The position numbers were made by a program, and so were the translations under genes. From Marchantia polymorpha subsp. ruderalis (taxonomy: Eukaryota > Streptophyta > Marchantiopsida > Marchantiales > Marchantiaceae): a DNA stretch of 64,000 nucleotides. The notes under the pieces are model-generated. The model saw only the letters and a list, made by a program, of their open reading frames with translations, was not told the origin of the DNA and searched no databases. Shown here piece by piece: positions 39,601 through 51,239 of this stretch. Every line of letters starts with the position of its first letter. Within the stretch, counting starts at the first letter, position 1. The stretch spans positions 14,076,501 through 14,140,500 of the forward strand of contig AP031353.1 in assembly GCA_037833965.1 (NCBI GenBank). The letters run 5' to 3'.

Positions 39601-39671
39601 ACCACAAAAACTATGAAGAACAACCATTGAACCGCTAGACCAGCGTGGGCGGGGGGTTTCTTCCTCTCCAT
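33638..39671 (-). CDS. Secreted proteinase-K-like subtilase (S8) with PPC-like C-terminus
   Basis: This is a serine endopeptidase of family S8 entering the secretory pathway, about 680 aa. Exons are 39671-39445, 38789-38682, 38302-38047, 37837-37684, 37445-37216, 37090-36944, 36497-36414, 36296-36011, 35736-35683, 35015-34917, 34373-34183 and about 33854-33638. The start gives a signal peptide ([15 protein letters not shown]). An inhibitor-I9-like propeptide follows ([10 protein letters not shown] to FVEVDG), then [11 protein letters not shown]. All catalytic residues are visible: Asp in [11 protein letters not shown], His in NGHGTHCAG, the oxyanion Asn in AAAGN, and Ser in [10 protein letters not shown]. 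The C-terminus carries a PPC-type beta domain ([34 protein letters not shown]). There is no PA domain insertion as in common plant subtilases. The layout resembles proteinase-K-type enzymes of fungi, oomycetes and bacteria. The junction into the last exon does not fit phase cleanly and is unresolved. Confidence 0.88.
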
Positions 39672-40937
39672 GTCCACGTTCAATTCGTTCGAGTGATGGC
39701 AAAAACTTATCGAATCATAGCGAATTCGCAAGGCTTCATTGTCTCTGCTACCCGAAATTCATAATACGACCTGGAAACAAGTTCTCGAACAACTTGTCTT
39801 TGCATCTGCATGCAAAGACGAAAGGAAGAGTACGCCATCGCTCCAAGCAAATAAATACGAATGTCGCTCACATCAAGCTCCGACACGAAATTGAGCAAAT
39901 AATTCCTTAGGAGAGTGATCGAGAAGCAGTGACAGAGATAGAGAAGGGTTTCGATCTTTGTGCCAGCTGAGGCCGTAAAAGGCTGGGAGTGTGGACACAC
40001 GACTGACAGCGCAGAAAAGGGTTTGGGTTAACTGCCTCTAAGAAGAACCTCGTGCCCCTTGAAAAAGCACGATAATCAAACACTGGCGGATGACCACTCA
40101 TCCCTCCGAATGCCCCTCCGTATCCTTGTTGCACCTTCGGAAAATCTTGGTACTTAGCTCACGTCCTTGACAAACGGAAATCTCCAGGAACAAGTTCAGA
40201 TCACTGATCATCCTCATTCCCGATCCAAGGACCATCATCACTAAACCTCACCTTCCAGAACGTCAGATCCGACTCCCAATATATCCGCATGATCGATTAT
40301 CAAGCGCATTTTCATACACACCGCAATTGATACCTTGGAATTCGGCTGTTTCACCCCGCCACTTCAAGAGTCTAACCGAAACCCGAACGCTTCTGGATTT
40401 CCGATATGTGGGTGAAGATGATTTGCTACGTGACAGCCACCAACCAATGCAGCAAAGCTGAGATTGTGAGATGACATCGAAATCGTGCTTGGGAGATCGT
40501 GGCATCAATCTTGGGCATTTCGAATGAAAAATCGTCTTCACATCGGCGGTGTTTTTTTCCAAGGTGTTGGCGTTCTTCTTTCGTTTCGATATTCATTCTG
40601 TGAAGACGGATGAGTTACGAAATATCCAGTAAGTGAAGTCGATTACGAATTGCACAGCAGTGGCATGGTTTGGAAGTGCTGACGATCAGAGCAAATTCTT
40701 AGAGCAAGTTCGAGCACCGCCACCACTCGCCTGATATTTCGGAGCTCGCCTGTCTTGAGCACCAGCGCAGTATTCAAATTCAGCGCGAGGGATAAAATGG
40801 CGGGCCTGAGCTCCATGACTTGGGAAGGCATTTCGCAAGCCACCTTCGCCTCTTTCTCCACTCCTCTTGGAACAGACTGTGCACATATTGTATTATACTA
40901 ATATAATAACTTATACGATGAATCCATATGCATATGA
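39672..40937. other. Upstream region of the subtilase and spacer to tRNA-Trp
   Basis: No additional gene is supported. The subtilase promoter and 5' UTR should lie here. An AT-rich segment at about 40888-40916 directly precedes the tRNA and fits the TATA-like upstream sequence common to plant tRNA genes. Confidence 0.4.
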
Positions 40938-41009
40938 GGATTCGTGGCGCAATGGTAGCGCGTCTGACTCCAGATCAGAAGGTTGCGTGTTCGATTCACG
41001 TCGAGTTCA
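40938..41009 (+). tRNA. tRNA-Trp(CCA)
   Basis: This is a complete 72-nt cloverleaf without an intron. The acceptor stem GGATTCG (40938-40944) pairs with CGAGTTC (41002-41008), followed by discriminator A. The D stem is GCGC/GCGC. The anticodon stem TCTGA/TCAGA closes a CTCCAGA loop with anticodon CCA at 40970-40972. The T stem is GCGTG/CACGT with loop TTCGATT. The internal A box (TGGCGCAATGG) and B box (GTTCGATTC) are present. The first TTTT downstream, near 41034, could terminate Pol III. It differs from the typical plant tRNA-Trp at a few acceptor-stem positions, using U-G pairs. It should be functional. Confidence 0.96.
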
Positions 41010-41262
41010 AAGCTCGGAAACAGTTCCTCGACCTTTTCAGAAAGGTTTTGATCTATTGCCAATACTATTATCCCCCAGTATTTATGGTCGAGTTCAAAGC
41101 TCGGAAACAGTTCCTCGCCCTTTTCAGAAAGGTTTTGATCTATTGCCAATACTATTATCCCCCAGTATTTATGGTCGAGTTCAAAGCTCGGAATCTCCTC
41201 ATCATTCTTTTGAAAAGCTTTTGAACTATCGTCAATACTGTTAACCCTCAGGATTTATGCAT
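41002..41262. repeat. 87-bp tandem array seeded by the tRNA 3' end
   Basis: Three units start at 41002, 41089 and 41176, each with cgagttcaaagctcgg. The first 8 bases are the tRNA-Trp acceptor 3' strand plus discriminator. Units 1 and 2 are almost identical; unit 3 is clearly diverged in its second half. Each unit also contains a short inverted motif (cgag/ctcg) and a TTTT run. Confidence 0.92.
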
Positions 41263-42920
41263 GATGGGTGTATGAATCCATCATCTTTTTGCATGCAGTA
41301 CTTGGTGACTTCATTTGCTACTATTCTCTCTATTCATGTGTGAGGGCAATGAAAAAAAAAATATTTGACTTTGCTTTAATCAAGTGGTTTTTATTTCCCT
41401 TTCCTGCAAAAAACCAAGAAGGTTTGTACATTTATTTCCTCTCTTAAGTGATGTATAGAATAAAATATGATGTACCGGAGAACATGTGTAAACTTTTTCA
41501 GACTTATTACAAGAATGTGAGAAGTTGTGGGTACTTGACCGGTGTGGTTTACTTCAAGTGTAATACATGAGTATATGATAAATAAACCCAATGCCCTGGT
41601 GATCGGGTTTCCCTTGAGAACTAAGTTTTCGTTAGCAAGAATCACGTAAACTTGGTACAGGTGTTATTTACGCCGCATGCAAATTTGAGTTTCAATCTCT
41701 TATTCTCCGTTGTAGATTAATTTCAATCTTCGAAGTTTTGCAATCGGAATAATAATTCGGAATCAGAATCATACAAGATTTTATCTCATATGTTTTACAA
41801 TTCTCCTCCACATTGCTTCTGACTCATTGCATTGCCTCGATATACTATGATTTGCACAATCTTCTTGTTTTCCCTTGAACTGGCTTGTCTTATCTCTCCC
41901 TTCAATCACTACTATTGAGAACTTCTTATAATGTCATGGATCAAATTGAACTCATTCCAAAGTCCACAACATACACAATTTTACCATCTTGAATAAAAAG
42001 GCCACCCTCATGGAGAATGTTACGTCTCCCCTTCACTTTCGAAGTCAAATTCGCTTTTCTTCTGAGCTACACAATATTATTCATTTGGAACTCTAGAGTG
42101 AGAATCAAGGAATTCATGAAAATTAGAATCATAATCTCAATTGCTAACTCTAGACTTGGTACATTGGAAAAAATTCTCATTGTTAAAAAAACCAGATCAT
42201 GGGGATGATTTCAGACTTCTCAAATATTTCATTCCATGGTAAATTGTATTCTCTTCACTTCAAATCGTGCATTTTGAAGCACTAGAACACATCCATAATA
42301 CCTCCCATTTACACAGATAAAAAGCATTCTTGTTAAGCTCATGAATCATAGGCTATGATTTGTAAATGACTACCTAATTTCGAAATTGAACGAATATTTC
42401 AAATGATGAGAAATACTAAGTTACTTGCATCAAAAATCATTATTAGACAATAACAGTCATACGGTAATATGCAGTCTGATCTACCTGTTACCCAGAATAA
42501 ATCGTTTAGATCTAAAAAAGAACTTACTACATCTACTTATAGAACGTACAAACAGTTTCACCACTTCGCTATTGAGTGTATTGATGGTATAATCTGAAGT
42601 TAGTATGAACAAGAATGTCCATAGAAATGAAAATTTAATGATCGAAAAGTAATAGGTATATATCATATCCCATTCTCGAAAGCAACAACCAGAAACAGTG
42701 AGACAGTGGTTTAACAATTTTGAGGGTGCGTAATGACTAGTGATTTGTACCGATTAAACTAGAGTATTATACAGTATAATACATGGCTTCAAAAATCCAT
42801 CTGTATTTTATTGTATTAAATCGAATTGAATTTTCAAAAGATCCAATAATTTTTTTCAGTTATTACTAATGACAACTCTAGGAACCATCAGTGCTTGATG
42901 TCACGGTGAAATTTTGATTG
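41263..42920. other. AT-rich intergenic DNA, possibly transposon-derived
   Basis: No gene can be supported. The stretch is AT-rich with short, patternless frames on both strands and an A-run near 41350. It may be decayed repeat DNA, but I recognised no retrotransposon motif. Confidence 0.35.
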
Positions 42921-42963
42921 CACACATCGCCATAAACCCTGTTAGGGTTTATGACGATGTGTG
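42921..42963. promoter_or_regulatory. Palindromic telo-box upstream of RPC8
   Basis: The arms cacacatcgccataaaccct (42921-42940) and agggtttatgacgatgtgtg (42944-42963) are complementary with a single mismatch and a 3-nt centre. The palindrome contains AAACCCT and TAGGGTTT. The latter is the telo-box, a known promoter element of plant genes for the translation and transcription machinery. It lies 478 bp upstream of the RPC8 start codon. A role in this gene is inference. Confidence 0.5.
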
Positions 42964-43440
42964 TAGAAAGGATATCAGGAATGTAACTCTTTGGCGAAGG
43001 CCTGTTCAAGGATAGATTCGCTGCTTTTACAAAGAACTAAACAAATACTCTGTATACTCAGAATATCAGGAGCATGTCACTGAGCTACATCAGTGGACTG
43101 GAAATGTGTACAGTGGCTAACGTCTACGTCGGCAGAATCTGTTGTATGGAGAAAGTTGTGCTGTTCTTCTAGCGCCTCTGCCAAGTACTGCAGTGTCCCG
43201 AAAGGGTGACTAATTCGGGAGTTTCCGCGGCCTAAGAGCTTGGAGGTTGAAAGAGAGACCAGATTTGACTATCCACTGTGTTTGAAAATGAGGAGAGGGG
43301 CAGAGTGGGTAATCCGAATCGGCAATTCGCAATTTTGAGACACGGAGTACGAGAGCAGTTCGAGGGTTCAGTCTGTGTGAGACGTTTGGTGAGCTCGGGA
43401 GTTTGAGTTTTCATTTTTCCGTCTCCGAATTGAGGTTGCG

Positions 43441-45342
43441 ATGTTCGTGTTGACGAAGGTGAAACATGAACTGCGGATTGCGCCGCAGAAGCTTTCGTTA
43501 CCACTGCTGGATGCGATAACGAGCGAAATTCAGAACTTGTTTTTTGACAAGGTTTGAAGCTCTGACTTAGTTCTGTTCGTCTCCACGCCCATTCGAAACT
43601 TTGTATATCATGTTATGGGATTGTTCATGTAGAAATGAGTCGCCGGAGATTGGTACTAGCTGAATTCGTCCTCAAAGTTCAAAAATTGCCTGTGATCTTC
43701 AGCTATCACTGTCTGACGGTTTGTCATTTAATTGTGGCATGTGATTGTCAAAGCATATTTTATTACCAGGATTCAAAGTCTTGCTGAATTCAGCAATGAG
43801 AGCAATAGCAAGTCCGACAGAATGATATGAACAGTTGGGCAATTAGATACTCAGTCTCTTCCATCTATGATATTGGAGGCTAACGCTTGCCATTGTCAAC
43901 CTTGTTCAATAACAATATGTCATTCAGGTTACAGCTCCTTGAGGATGCCAGTCTAATGCTATATTTCGGACCGTCGTCAGTAATTTGGAGACAGCTCGTT
44001 AAAATGAAGTGAATCGCTTGCTGGCTTTTCGCTGTTGTTATTCCAGGTCTTGAAAGATATGGGTCTCTGTATAACGCTGTATGATGTGAGGGCAGTAGAA
44101 GGTGGTTTTGTGTTTCCTGGTGACGGAGCTCCTCGCTTTACGGTACTCTTCGATTTTTTTAAGCCTTACATTGTTCTGCTTGATATATTCCACTCTTCGT
44201 TAGACTCATGACATTGACGTTATCCGTTTGATGTAATCATTGAATTGCATTTGATGCACATACACTGATCATTGCCAGTTGCTCCCTAGGACAATTACAG
44301 GTCGATTTCCAGCTGGTCATGTTCCGGCCTTTCATTGGAGAAGTTTTGACAGGGAAACTGAAAAAATGTGACAAAACTGGACTTTACAGTACGTTCTGAA
44401 GCCGAAAACATCTTGTTGTTTGATTGTAAACCTTGGTTTGCTATATGATTTATCATCGTACCTCGTGCGCTTTCAGTGTGGATCAATTAGGAAACTTCAA
44501 ACTTTAGGAACGATAACAAATTTGTAGGTCATTGAGTCTCTTGACAGGTCAATTAGATTTTGTTTGAATGAAGTAGAGCTCATAAACCCTCTCTCTGATG
44601 GTGTGGACGCAACATATATTTCGAAGAACTTAGTCCGGTAGTAGGTCCGCTGACTGCTCATATAATATTGTGAAAAGTATCTCTGCAGTTCTTCGAGGAT
44701 ATTCACATCCCAGAGCACCTTCTCCAGCAACCTTCTGTTTTGTAAGGGCCCCATCCATAAAGACCGATCCAGATCTGTGCATCTTTACATTGTCCTTAAA
44801 TCGGTGAATTCCATCTGGATTGATTATACAGTTTTTCTGACTGGAGTACTCAATCCATCAACTTCATAAGTCGATGCAAGTTCTGTCAAATTTACTGAAA
44901 TGAAAGAACTTCCACAGTGATGAAGAGGAGAAGCTCTGGATTTGGAATTTCAACGGGAATGATATGTTCATGGATCTTGATGAGGAGGTAAACTCTTTTT
45001 TTGCAATCATGATTAATCACTTTGTGCTCTGAGGAATTGCTATATTGAACGTTCTTAAATATTTCTTCGTTTTGTAGGTCCGGTTTCGGGTTGTGCAAGT
45101 GAAATATCCTACCATCCCTATCGAACAAGACAAGGGTGCAAAACCTTTTGCTCCCATGGAGATCACTGTAAGGCACCTTTCTCTGTACCTGATTCACTGC
45201 GATTATGAAAAAAATCATGTGTTTTCCTGCAAATGGATCTGTTCTGGAATTGAGAGGAGTATTGAGGATTGATTGGTGTATTTGCCCGAGGACGCAGGGA
45301 GACATCAATGCTGATGGACTGGGACTTGTTTCGTGGTGGTGA
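43441..45342 (+). CDS. RPC8: RNA polymerase III subunit RPC8 (RPB7-like)
   Basis: This is the stalk subunit of RNA polymerase III (yeast Rpc25), which with RPC9 helps initiation at tRNA and 5S genes in the nucleus. Exons 43441-43551, 44047-44142, 44301-44388, 44689-44741, 44918-44987, 45078-45167 and 45298-45342 give about 185 residues against about 203 in relatives. The N-terminal RPB7 fold begins MFVLTKVKHELRIAPQKLSL, followed by GLCITLYDVRAVEGGFVFPG and FQLVMFRPFIGEVLTGKL. The S1/OB part includes DIHIPEHLLQQPSV and LWIWNFNGNDMFMDLDEE, then RFRVVQVKYPTIP and AKPFAPMEIT. The protein ends GDINADGLGLVSWW. Between 44388 and 44689 a few residues (family pattern ISLG) are missing: the phases need a microexon of 2+3n bases that I could not find without a stop. 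Either a microexon was missed or the copy is damaged. Confidence 0.85.
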
Positions 45343-46175
45343 GAGTCTATTCCGATTGACGCACTCAAGCACAACAGGAAGCAGCGAAACTCGCCCGTGC
45401 CCACTGACCCGACCTGGTCGCACCATATGTCAATATGGTGGTCTACATAAGAGGGAGATCACATTCTGAGATGCTTTTCTGGGAGCCTAGTTTACAATTG
45501 TTTTATAATTCATTACCGCCTGGGTGTAGAGGAACTCGAGATTTTGGTTAAATAAAATATTTTCTTTTGTATAAAGTAGCCATCGGACTTCTATTTTAAT
45601 CTCACTTTTTGCAAAGCGCGAGCTTTGCCGTTGTCAGTCAGTTTGACAACCAAGACAAGTATGGTAGTTGGACGTGTATGGGTTGGTTCTTGTTGTCTTG
45701 ACAAAACATACATCGACGATTCTAGTGGACTGTAGGCGCAAACTTGAAGTGGTCGGGGTGTGGTCGGACGAACAAAGTGTAAATCTCCCACTACAAGTTA
45801 CACATGATGCACACGGAAAAGCACCGTGCGATTCCCAATTGAAGAAAAACAGCTCACAGATGATCAAATGAAAGTTGGCTCATTCATCCATGTGACAAAC
45901 TCACGTCACAAGGGCACCAAATTCTTCTTAGTGTGCACAAAACAAAGTTCCCAATATTCTAAAGTTAAACCCTGGCCTTGAAGGGTTTGGTTACCAGATT
46001 TAGCACGTCCCAATCACCTCAATTGCTAGGTCTGTGCCCGGTGAAAGGCCTTGCACAGCTGTATCCCTGTTGCCCAGAGTACAGTAAACCATCTGCGTAT
46101 GATGTAATCAGCACATACTAAAGCTGGCAATCGGTGAGTCTTGTCCGGTATTACAATTACATGGTACTACTGACA
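45343..46175. other. Spacer between convergent RPC8 and CDK5RAP1-type genes
   Basis: No gene is supported. It holds the 3' UTRs of the two convergent genes. A possible small alternative last exon for the minus-strand gene (46092-46019, with AG acceptor and a stop) is visible but was not preferred. Confidence 0.45.
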
Positions 46176-48927
46176 CTAGCGTGATTTGGAGTGATACGTA
46201 CATAAATCGGTTCTACATATTGGGTTACCTCTCAAAGATGCTAAAGTCGTCGACACAATGTGGACTTCGACGTAATCGCCTACTTCTAACTTGACCTTCG
46301 ATTGTTCATCGACGTCCGACGAGTTGTGTTGTGACGTATTTGCGCCATCAGACACCTGACTAGGAGATAGAGAAAGTGCGTCAGGCACTGGGATATTGGG
46401 CAAGACAACCTTATGGCCTCTGTCAGTACGGCCAATGACCTCCTCTAGCGGATTCCTCTTGTTTGGTGCTTCTATGAGAACCAGTTGGGTGGTACCCAGC
46501 TGGTCCTTGTAATTTTGTCCTGTACTTCCTCTGAAAGTCGTGATAAGCTCAGCAAGTCTGCGCTGCTTCACATCTTCTGGAACATCATCTTCGTAATTCC
46601 GATGTGCGTGAGTCTTCTCCCTCATGCTGTAGGCAAACATGTAGGCCATATCGTACCCCACCGTTTCTACCAGACTCAAAGTGTCTTGGTGGTCTTCTTC
46701 TGTCTCCCCACAAAATCCTTCACATCCATCAAATCAAAAAGGTGAGGTCACGATAAGAAGCGACGTTGTGGAGGACACACAGCACCAGCGCAAGGTTGAC
46801 ACACACGCGTAATAAGAGAGTTTGCGCTGGACGATAGCGAAACATGCAAAGAATTCAAGTGACACACGGTAAGGAATTAATCCCCATAATCATTCTCGCA
46901 ATCTGTCTGCAATGCTGAGGCGAAATTTTCCATGCATCTCTGATAGGAACCTGGTGTATCTCTACATAGAGGGATGTTAAAGACAGCTTACCAGTTATGA
47001 AGTCACTGCTGATGCTCGCTTCTGGTAAGATAGTGCGGATCCTGTCAACCAACTCCAAATACGCCTCCCTTGTGTATCCTCTGCGCATTCTTTCGAGTAC
47101 AGCAGAGCTTCCACTTTGAGCTGGCAGATGAATGGCCTTGCATATGTTCGGGCGGTCCTTCATGAGGTAGAGTAGCTCCTCCGGAAAATGCTTTGGGTGG
47201 GGAGATGTGAAGCGAAAACGCATTTGGGGATAAATGGTAGATAGACAGTCTAGCAGATGTGCAAAGGTCAACCCAACCTCCTTCACATTGGAAATACTCG
47301 TGAATCCGGGGCTCAGCAAATTGGCTGATGTCTGTTGAGCTGCTTCACGGGCATTTTGTTCTATCCACGCTCCATCATAACCTTCCACAACATTCCCAGA
47401 AATATCGTTGTAGCTGTTCACATTCTGCCCTAGAAGAACTACTTCTTTCACTCCCTGCTCCCATAATTCCCCAACCTCCCTAACGATCGAATCCACGGGC
47501 CGTGACCTTTCTCTTCCCCTGGTGAAGGGGACAATGCAGAAAGAGCACATATTGTTGCAGCCACGCATGATGGAAACGTAAGCAGAGACCTGACTCGAAG
47601 ACAACCTCACTGGTGAAACATCTGCATAAGTCTCCTCGAGTGACAACATTGTATTGATACCTGTTTGACCTTCATCGACCAACGACAGAAGCCGAGGAAG
47701 GTCGCGGTATGCATCTGGCCCACAGACCACGTCTACCATCTTTTCGGACTCGAGAAGCTTAACTTTCAGCCTCTCAGCCATGCAACCAAGAACGGCAACT
47801 TTAGGTGGGTACCTCGACCGAGAGGGAGAACTAACCACATTCCGATTCCAGTGCCTTTTCATGTGCCGGAACACATTCAATCTCTGCCAAACCTTGTGTT
47901 CGGCATTTTCCCGAATTGCACAAGTGTTGATAAAAATGATATCTGCCTGCTCGGGCTCATACACAATTTCATTGTAACCAGCATCCTTCATGATGGCCAG
48001 CACAATTTCCATATCGTTCACGTTCATCTGACAACCGTACGTCTCCACGTACATTCGACCATTCTTTACCGCCTTCTCGGCGTCTTCTGCAAGATATGGC
48101 ACTGAGGTAGGCCTGCAGCATGAGAGAGGACATTATGATATATCGAAACTTCGTCGACACCAAGAATCTCTGGACCATCCATGTGACTCCACAATTGTGG
48201 GTATTGTATTACAAATCTGCAACTATCTCTAAACCCTGTTCGAATCGAAGCAATCCAAATTTTAATTGCGCATAATATATATACAGAATCCCGTCTTTAG
48301 GCTTAAATCACGTAGCCTACAAACCTGCCAACTAGCTACTTCGAGCACAAGCTTCAAACCAGAAATTCAGGAAATCAGGAATTAACCAAATATAATTGAA
48401 CATTGTTGCCAACTGAGGACAATGCTGAAAATTCAAAAATCTACGAATCACTCGCATTCTTACGCAACAGTAGCTGCTGTATTTACTCACTCTGAGTTCA
48501 CAAGAGCTGGGGATGGGCCCTGCCCTAAAAAATCCTGGAAGATAGATCCCTCTCGCACAACCTTGCCATTTTTGAAACTCCAGTCTCCGGGCTTAATTGA
48601 AGCAGGAGCGGGAGTAGGAGTTGCGCTTTCGGTGGAGGATGAGGCTTGAGAAGAAAGATGCGCAATGCAAACACGGCCAGTCGAGACAGTCACCGCACTG
48701 GGCCTCAAGCATCGAGACAACGACGTTCCAACCAGGGTCGAATTGCTAAACCCGAGCCCTCCCACAACTTGGCTCTGGATAGATTGAGCCATGGCAATCG
48801 TGGCAGGCCGAACGCGGATCTGACTCCAAAATTCCACCGAAGAAGCGACCCTCCTGGAAGAAATCAACAAACGGCAAGGACCAGAGGACTGAGCCACCGA
48901 GGAGAACTTCAGAGGCATGGACAGCAT
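46176..48927 (-). CDS. CDK5RAP1/MiaB-type tRNA methylthiotransferase
   Basis: This is a radical-SAM enzyme that adds a methylthio group to N6-isopentenyladenosine at tRNA position 37, expected in mitochondria and/or plastids. Exons 48927-48491, 48112-46992 and 46717-46176 join in phase to 699 aa. The first exon encodes a long Ser/Arg-rich organelle presequence. The MTTase N-terminal domain has its three cluster Cys in [20 protein letters not shown] and VLGCMAERL. The radical-SAM CxxxCxxC is in [29 protein letters not shown] follows, then an insertion of about 50 residues, then [17 protein letters not shown] and [20 protein letters not shown]. The C-terminal TRAM domain contains [12 protein letters not shown] and ends [12 protein letters not shown]. 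The stop at 46176 was chosen because LRGxxxxRT fits the family end; splicing at 46229 to 46092-46019 would give a different tail. All cluster ligands are intact. Confidence 0.93.
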
Positions 48928-50746
48928 TCTCGCTCTCAGGTGTCAATGGCAGCTGAGAAATTCCCGACCAACATGATTCGAACGGCCCGAACAACTCAGA
49001 ACCAGCAACCGAATCTCTCGTGCTTCATCTGCTGCGCAGCAGCTCAGCTCAGCTCGTCTGCGAATTTCGCTGCGGCCCACTGACAACCATGTCGGTCGTT
49101 GTCGTGGTCGCGGATGAAGAAGATTGCGAGGGTGCGGGTGGTACACACTTGGGCGGATTTTGTCCATCCAACCGCGCCCATTGCCGGCTGGCCGGGCCTT
49201 CAGCTGGCATCACCCTTGCCGGATCATTCCCGACGGGACGGGCCCCACGGAAGTTCTGGTTCTCCTCGGCTCCCGACGTGAGAATCTTGTACGAATCTCG
49301 CAACCACGTCGAAGTTGATTCTCATACGCCGTGATCCGGATATGACACGCCGTAGTAGCATTGAGCTCAGTACAGTACTGTAACACTGATGATGTCGCCT
49401 CGTTGGTCACCTTGGAGTGTTGTCGTATATACCTCGAATACTGGGCTTAGCCTAGTCATTGGATTTTATTTTATTTTTTCTGAACCCTTTAACGGTTCTA
49501 CTCATGATAATGTGAATGTATTTTCGAATGAATATGAGCTTTGTAATGAACGTAACCAGTGTTGTTTCAATGTACCAAGATTTCTAATATAGTGAGAAAA
49601 TATATCCTTTCAGTTAGCAACCCGCAATTTGACTCGATGCATGATCTTCTGATCGAGACATGGCATGCAAAAGGTCTACGATTATTTTGGACGGTATATC
49701 TGTAATTGATGTTTCCTACTAGTGCTGTTGCGTACACAATTGCACCCGCAGTGATCTATGGATTTTTGAGCATAGTCACCCTCTGCACCAATTGCTGGAA
49801 GAGAAGGCGGGGTTCGCAGTCACCGCCAAACAGGCTCTCGAAGATTCATTCTGAAGATTCTATTACTGACACCACGAGTTTCAAGACAGTTTATTCACAC
49901 TATACATTATTGGCAAGGATTCCAAGTGGTCCTTTTTGATTACACGCAGATAATGTTTTCTATTTCCCTGACGTGCCTCGCAACTTCATTTGAATTCGAA
50001 AGTGCATCCCGTACCTCTCAATCTGATCTCTTTTCGTGACTTCTCGTCTAGCATTCCAATAATTGTATCCTTCAGAGTTGGAATCCTTGCATTAGCTACA
50101 TAACACGTACAACTAGGGATTAATTTGCAATGAAAGAAGTCAATATTTCACTACTGATTAGATACTTTAAAAGCTGTGCACATATGTATATAGACCTTGT
50201 GGACCGACATACCTTTCCTTCTCCACAAGTGTTATCGCGTTGTTCTTGCAGGAACAACGCATTTGCATTCTCTCATTTGTGAGCAAAGTAAACTTTGATC
50301 AGTTTGTTTATAGTTTTGATCGCTTGAAGGTTTTCAAATTTTTGTATTAGTTTCAGGGTGCATTTAGGACAACTAGGGTAATTTACACTTACATTTCATC
50401 CTCCTGTATTTATTGCTCTCGGCGGGACTTTACATAGTTTTGGTCATATGCTGGTTTATCGCACCCTCTCTGCATTTGATTCATGATTCGTACTAAGAAC
50501 TCTTAAGAAAGCATTTTTGCAAAGAAAAGGTTGTCATAATTTTTAAAAAAAACTTTCATAAGCTATACATGAACATAAATTTCAAGCATAGTCTGGAACA
50601 TCGATTTATTTTTCTTTTTTTATTGCAATACATTGCAAAGGAGATTTGTCTTTATCATTCAAAAACCTTATGACAAGTAGTTTGGCTAAAATATAATTTG
50701 ATAAAATCGTTTCACCATTACTCTAAAACGGCTAGTACTAGGTATA

Positions 50747-50781
<35 letters not shown>

Positions 50782-51239
50782 CTAATATGATTTCACACAC
50801 ATTGCGACTAATTAGCTTATTTTTTCATTGAAAACCTATGGTAAAGGGTAGTGGACGATTATGAGATTAGCAGTGGACAACTTAAATTTTGAGGTAGGAT
50901 TTCAATATATGAAAAAACAAGTTTCCGGGAAGCAGAAAAGAATTCCAATATTTTTTATCGCACATACACTTCGAACTGCAAGATGACTATGAGTTATTAT
51001 GATCAGTACATGTATGGCAGAAACTCGAAACCCATGGGTAGAATGAGAGTGTACGGTGGAGAGAGTTGCGCTTTCAATAATCTTAGACAAACGCAAGCCT
51101 ATTCAGAAGATTGCCCAGTAGACTTTGATTGGTGAGGTGAAATCCAGAAGCTGAAGAGCTTGAACTTTTCGATGGCTCTAGGTTTTAGGCTCTAGGCTCT
51201 TCGATGCAGGTTTAAGGAAGGTGCGTCGCTAGCTCTAGC
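48928..51239. other. Upstream region of the methylthiotransferase and AT-rich spacer
   Basis: The promoter of the minus-strand methylthiotransferase gene should lie in 48928-49400, which is GC-richer than its surroundings. Beyond this the DNA is AT-rich with no gene that I recognise. Confidence 0.4.
50750..50779. repeat. (AT)n microsatellite
   Basis: About 15 uninterrupted AT dinucleotides in intergenic DNA. No other role is evident. Confidence 0.95.

Noticed and set aside
41391-41645. Minus-strand 84-codon frame as a retrotransposon protein
   Set aside because: No gag, reverse transcriptase or integrase motif could be matched.
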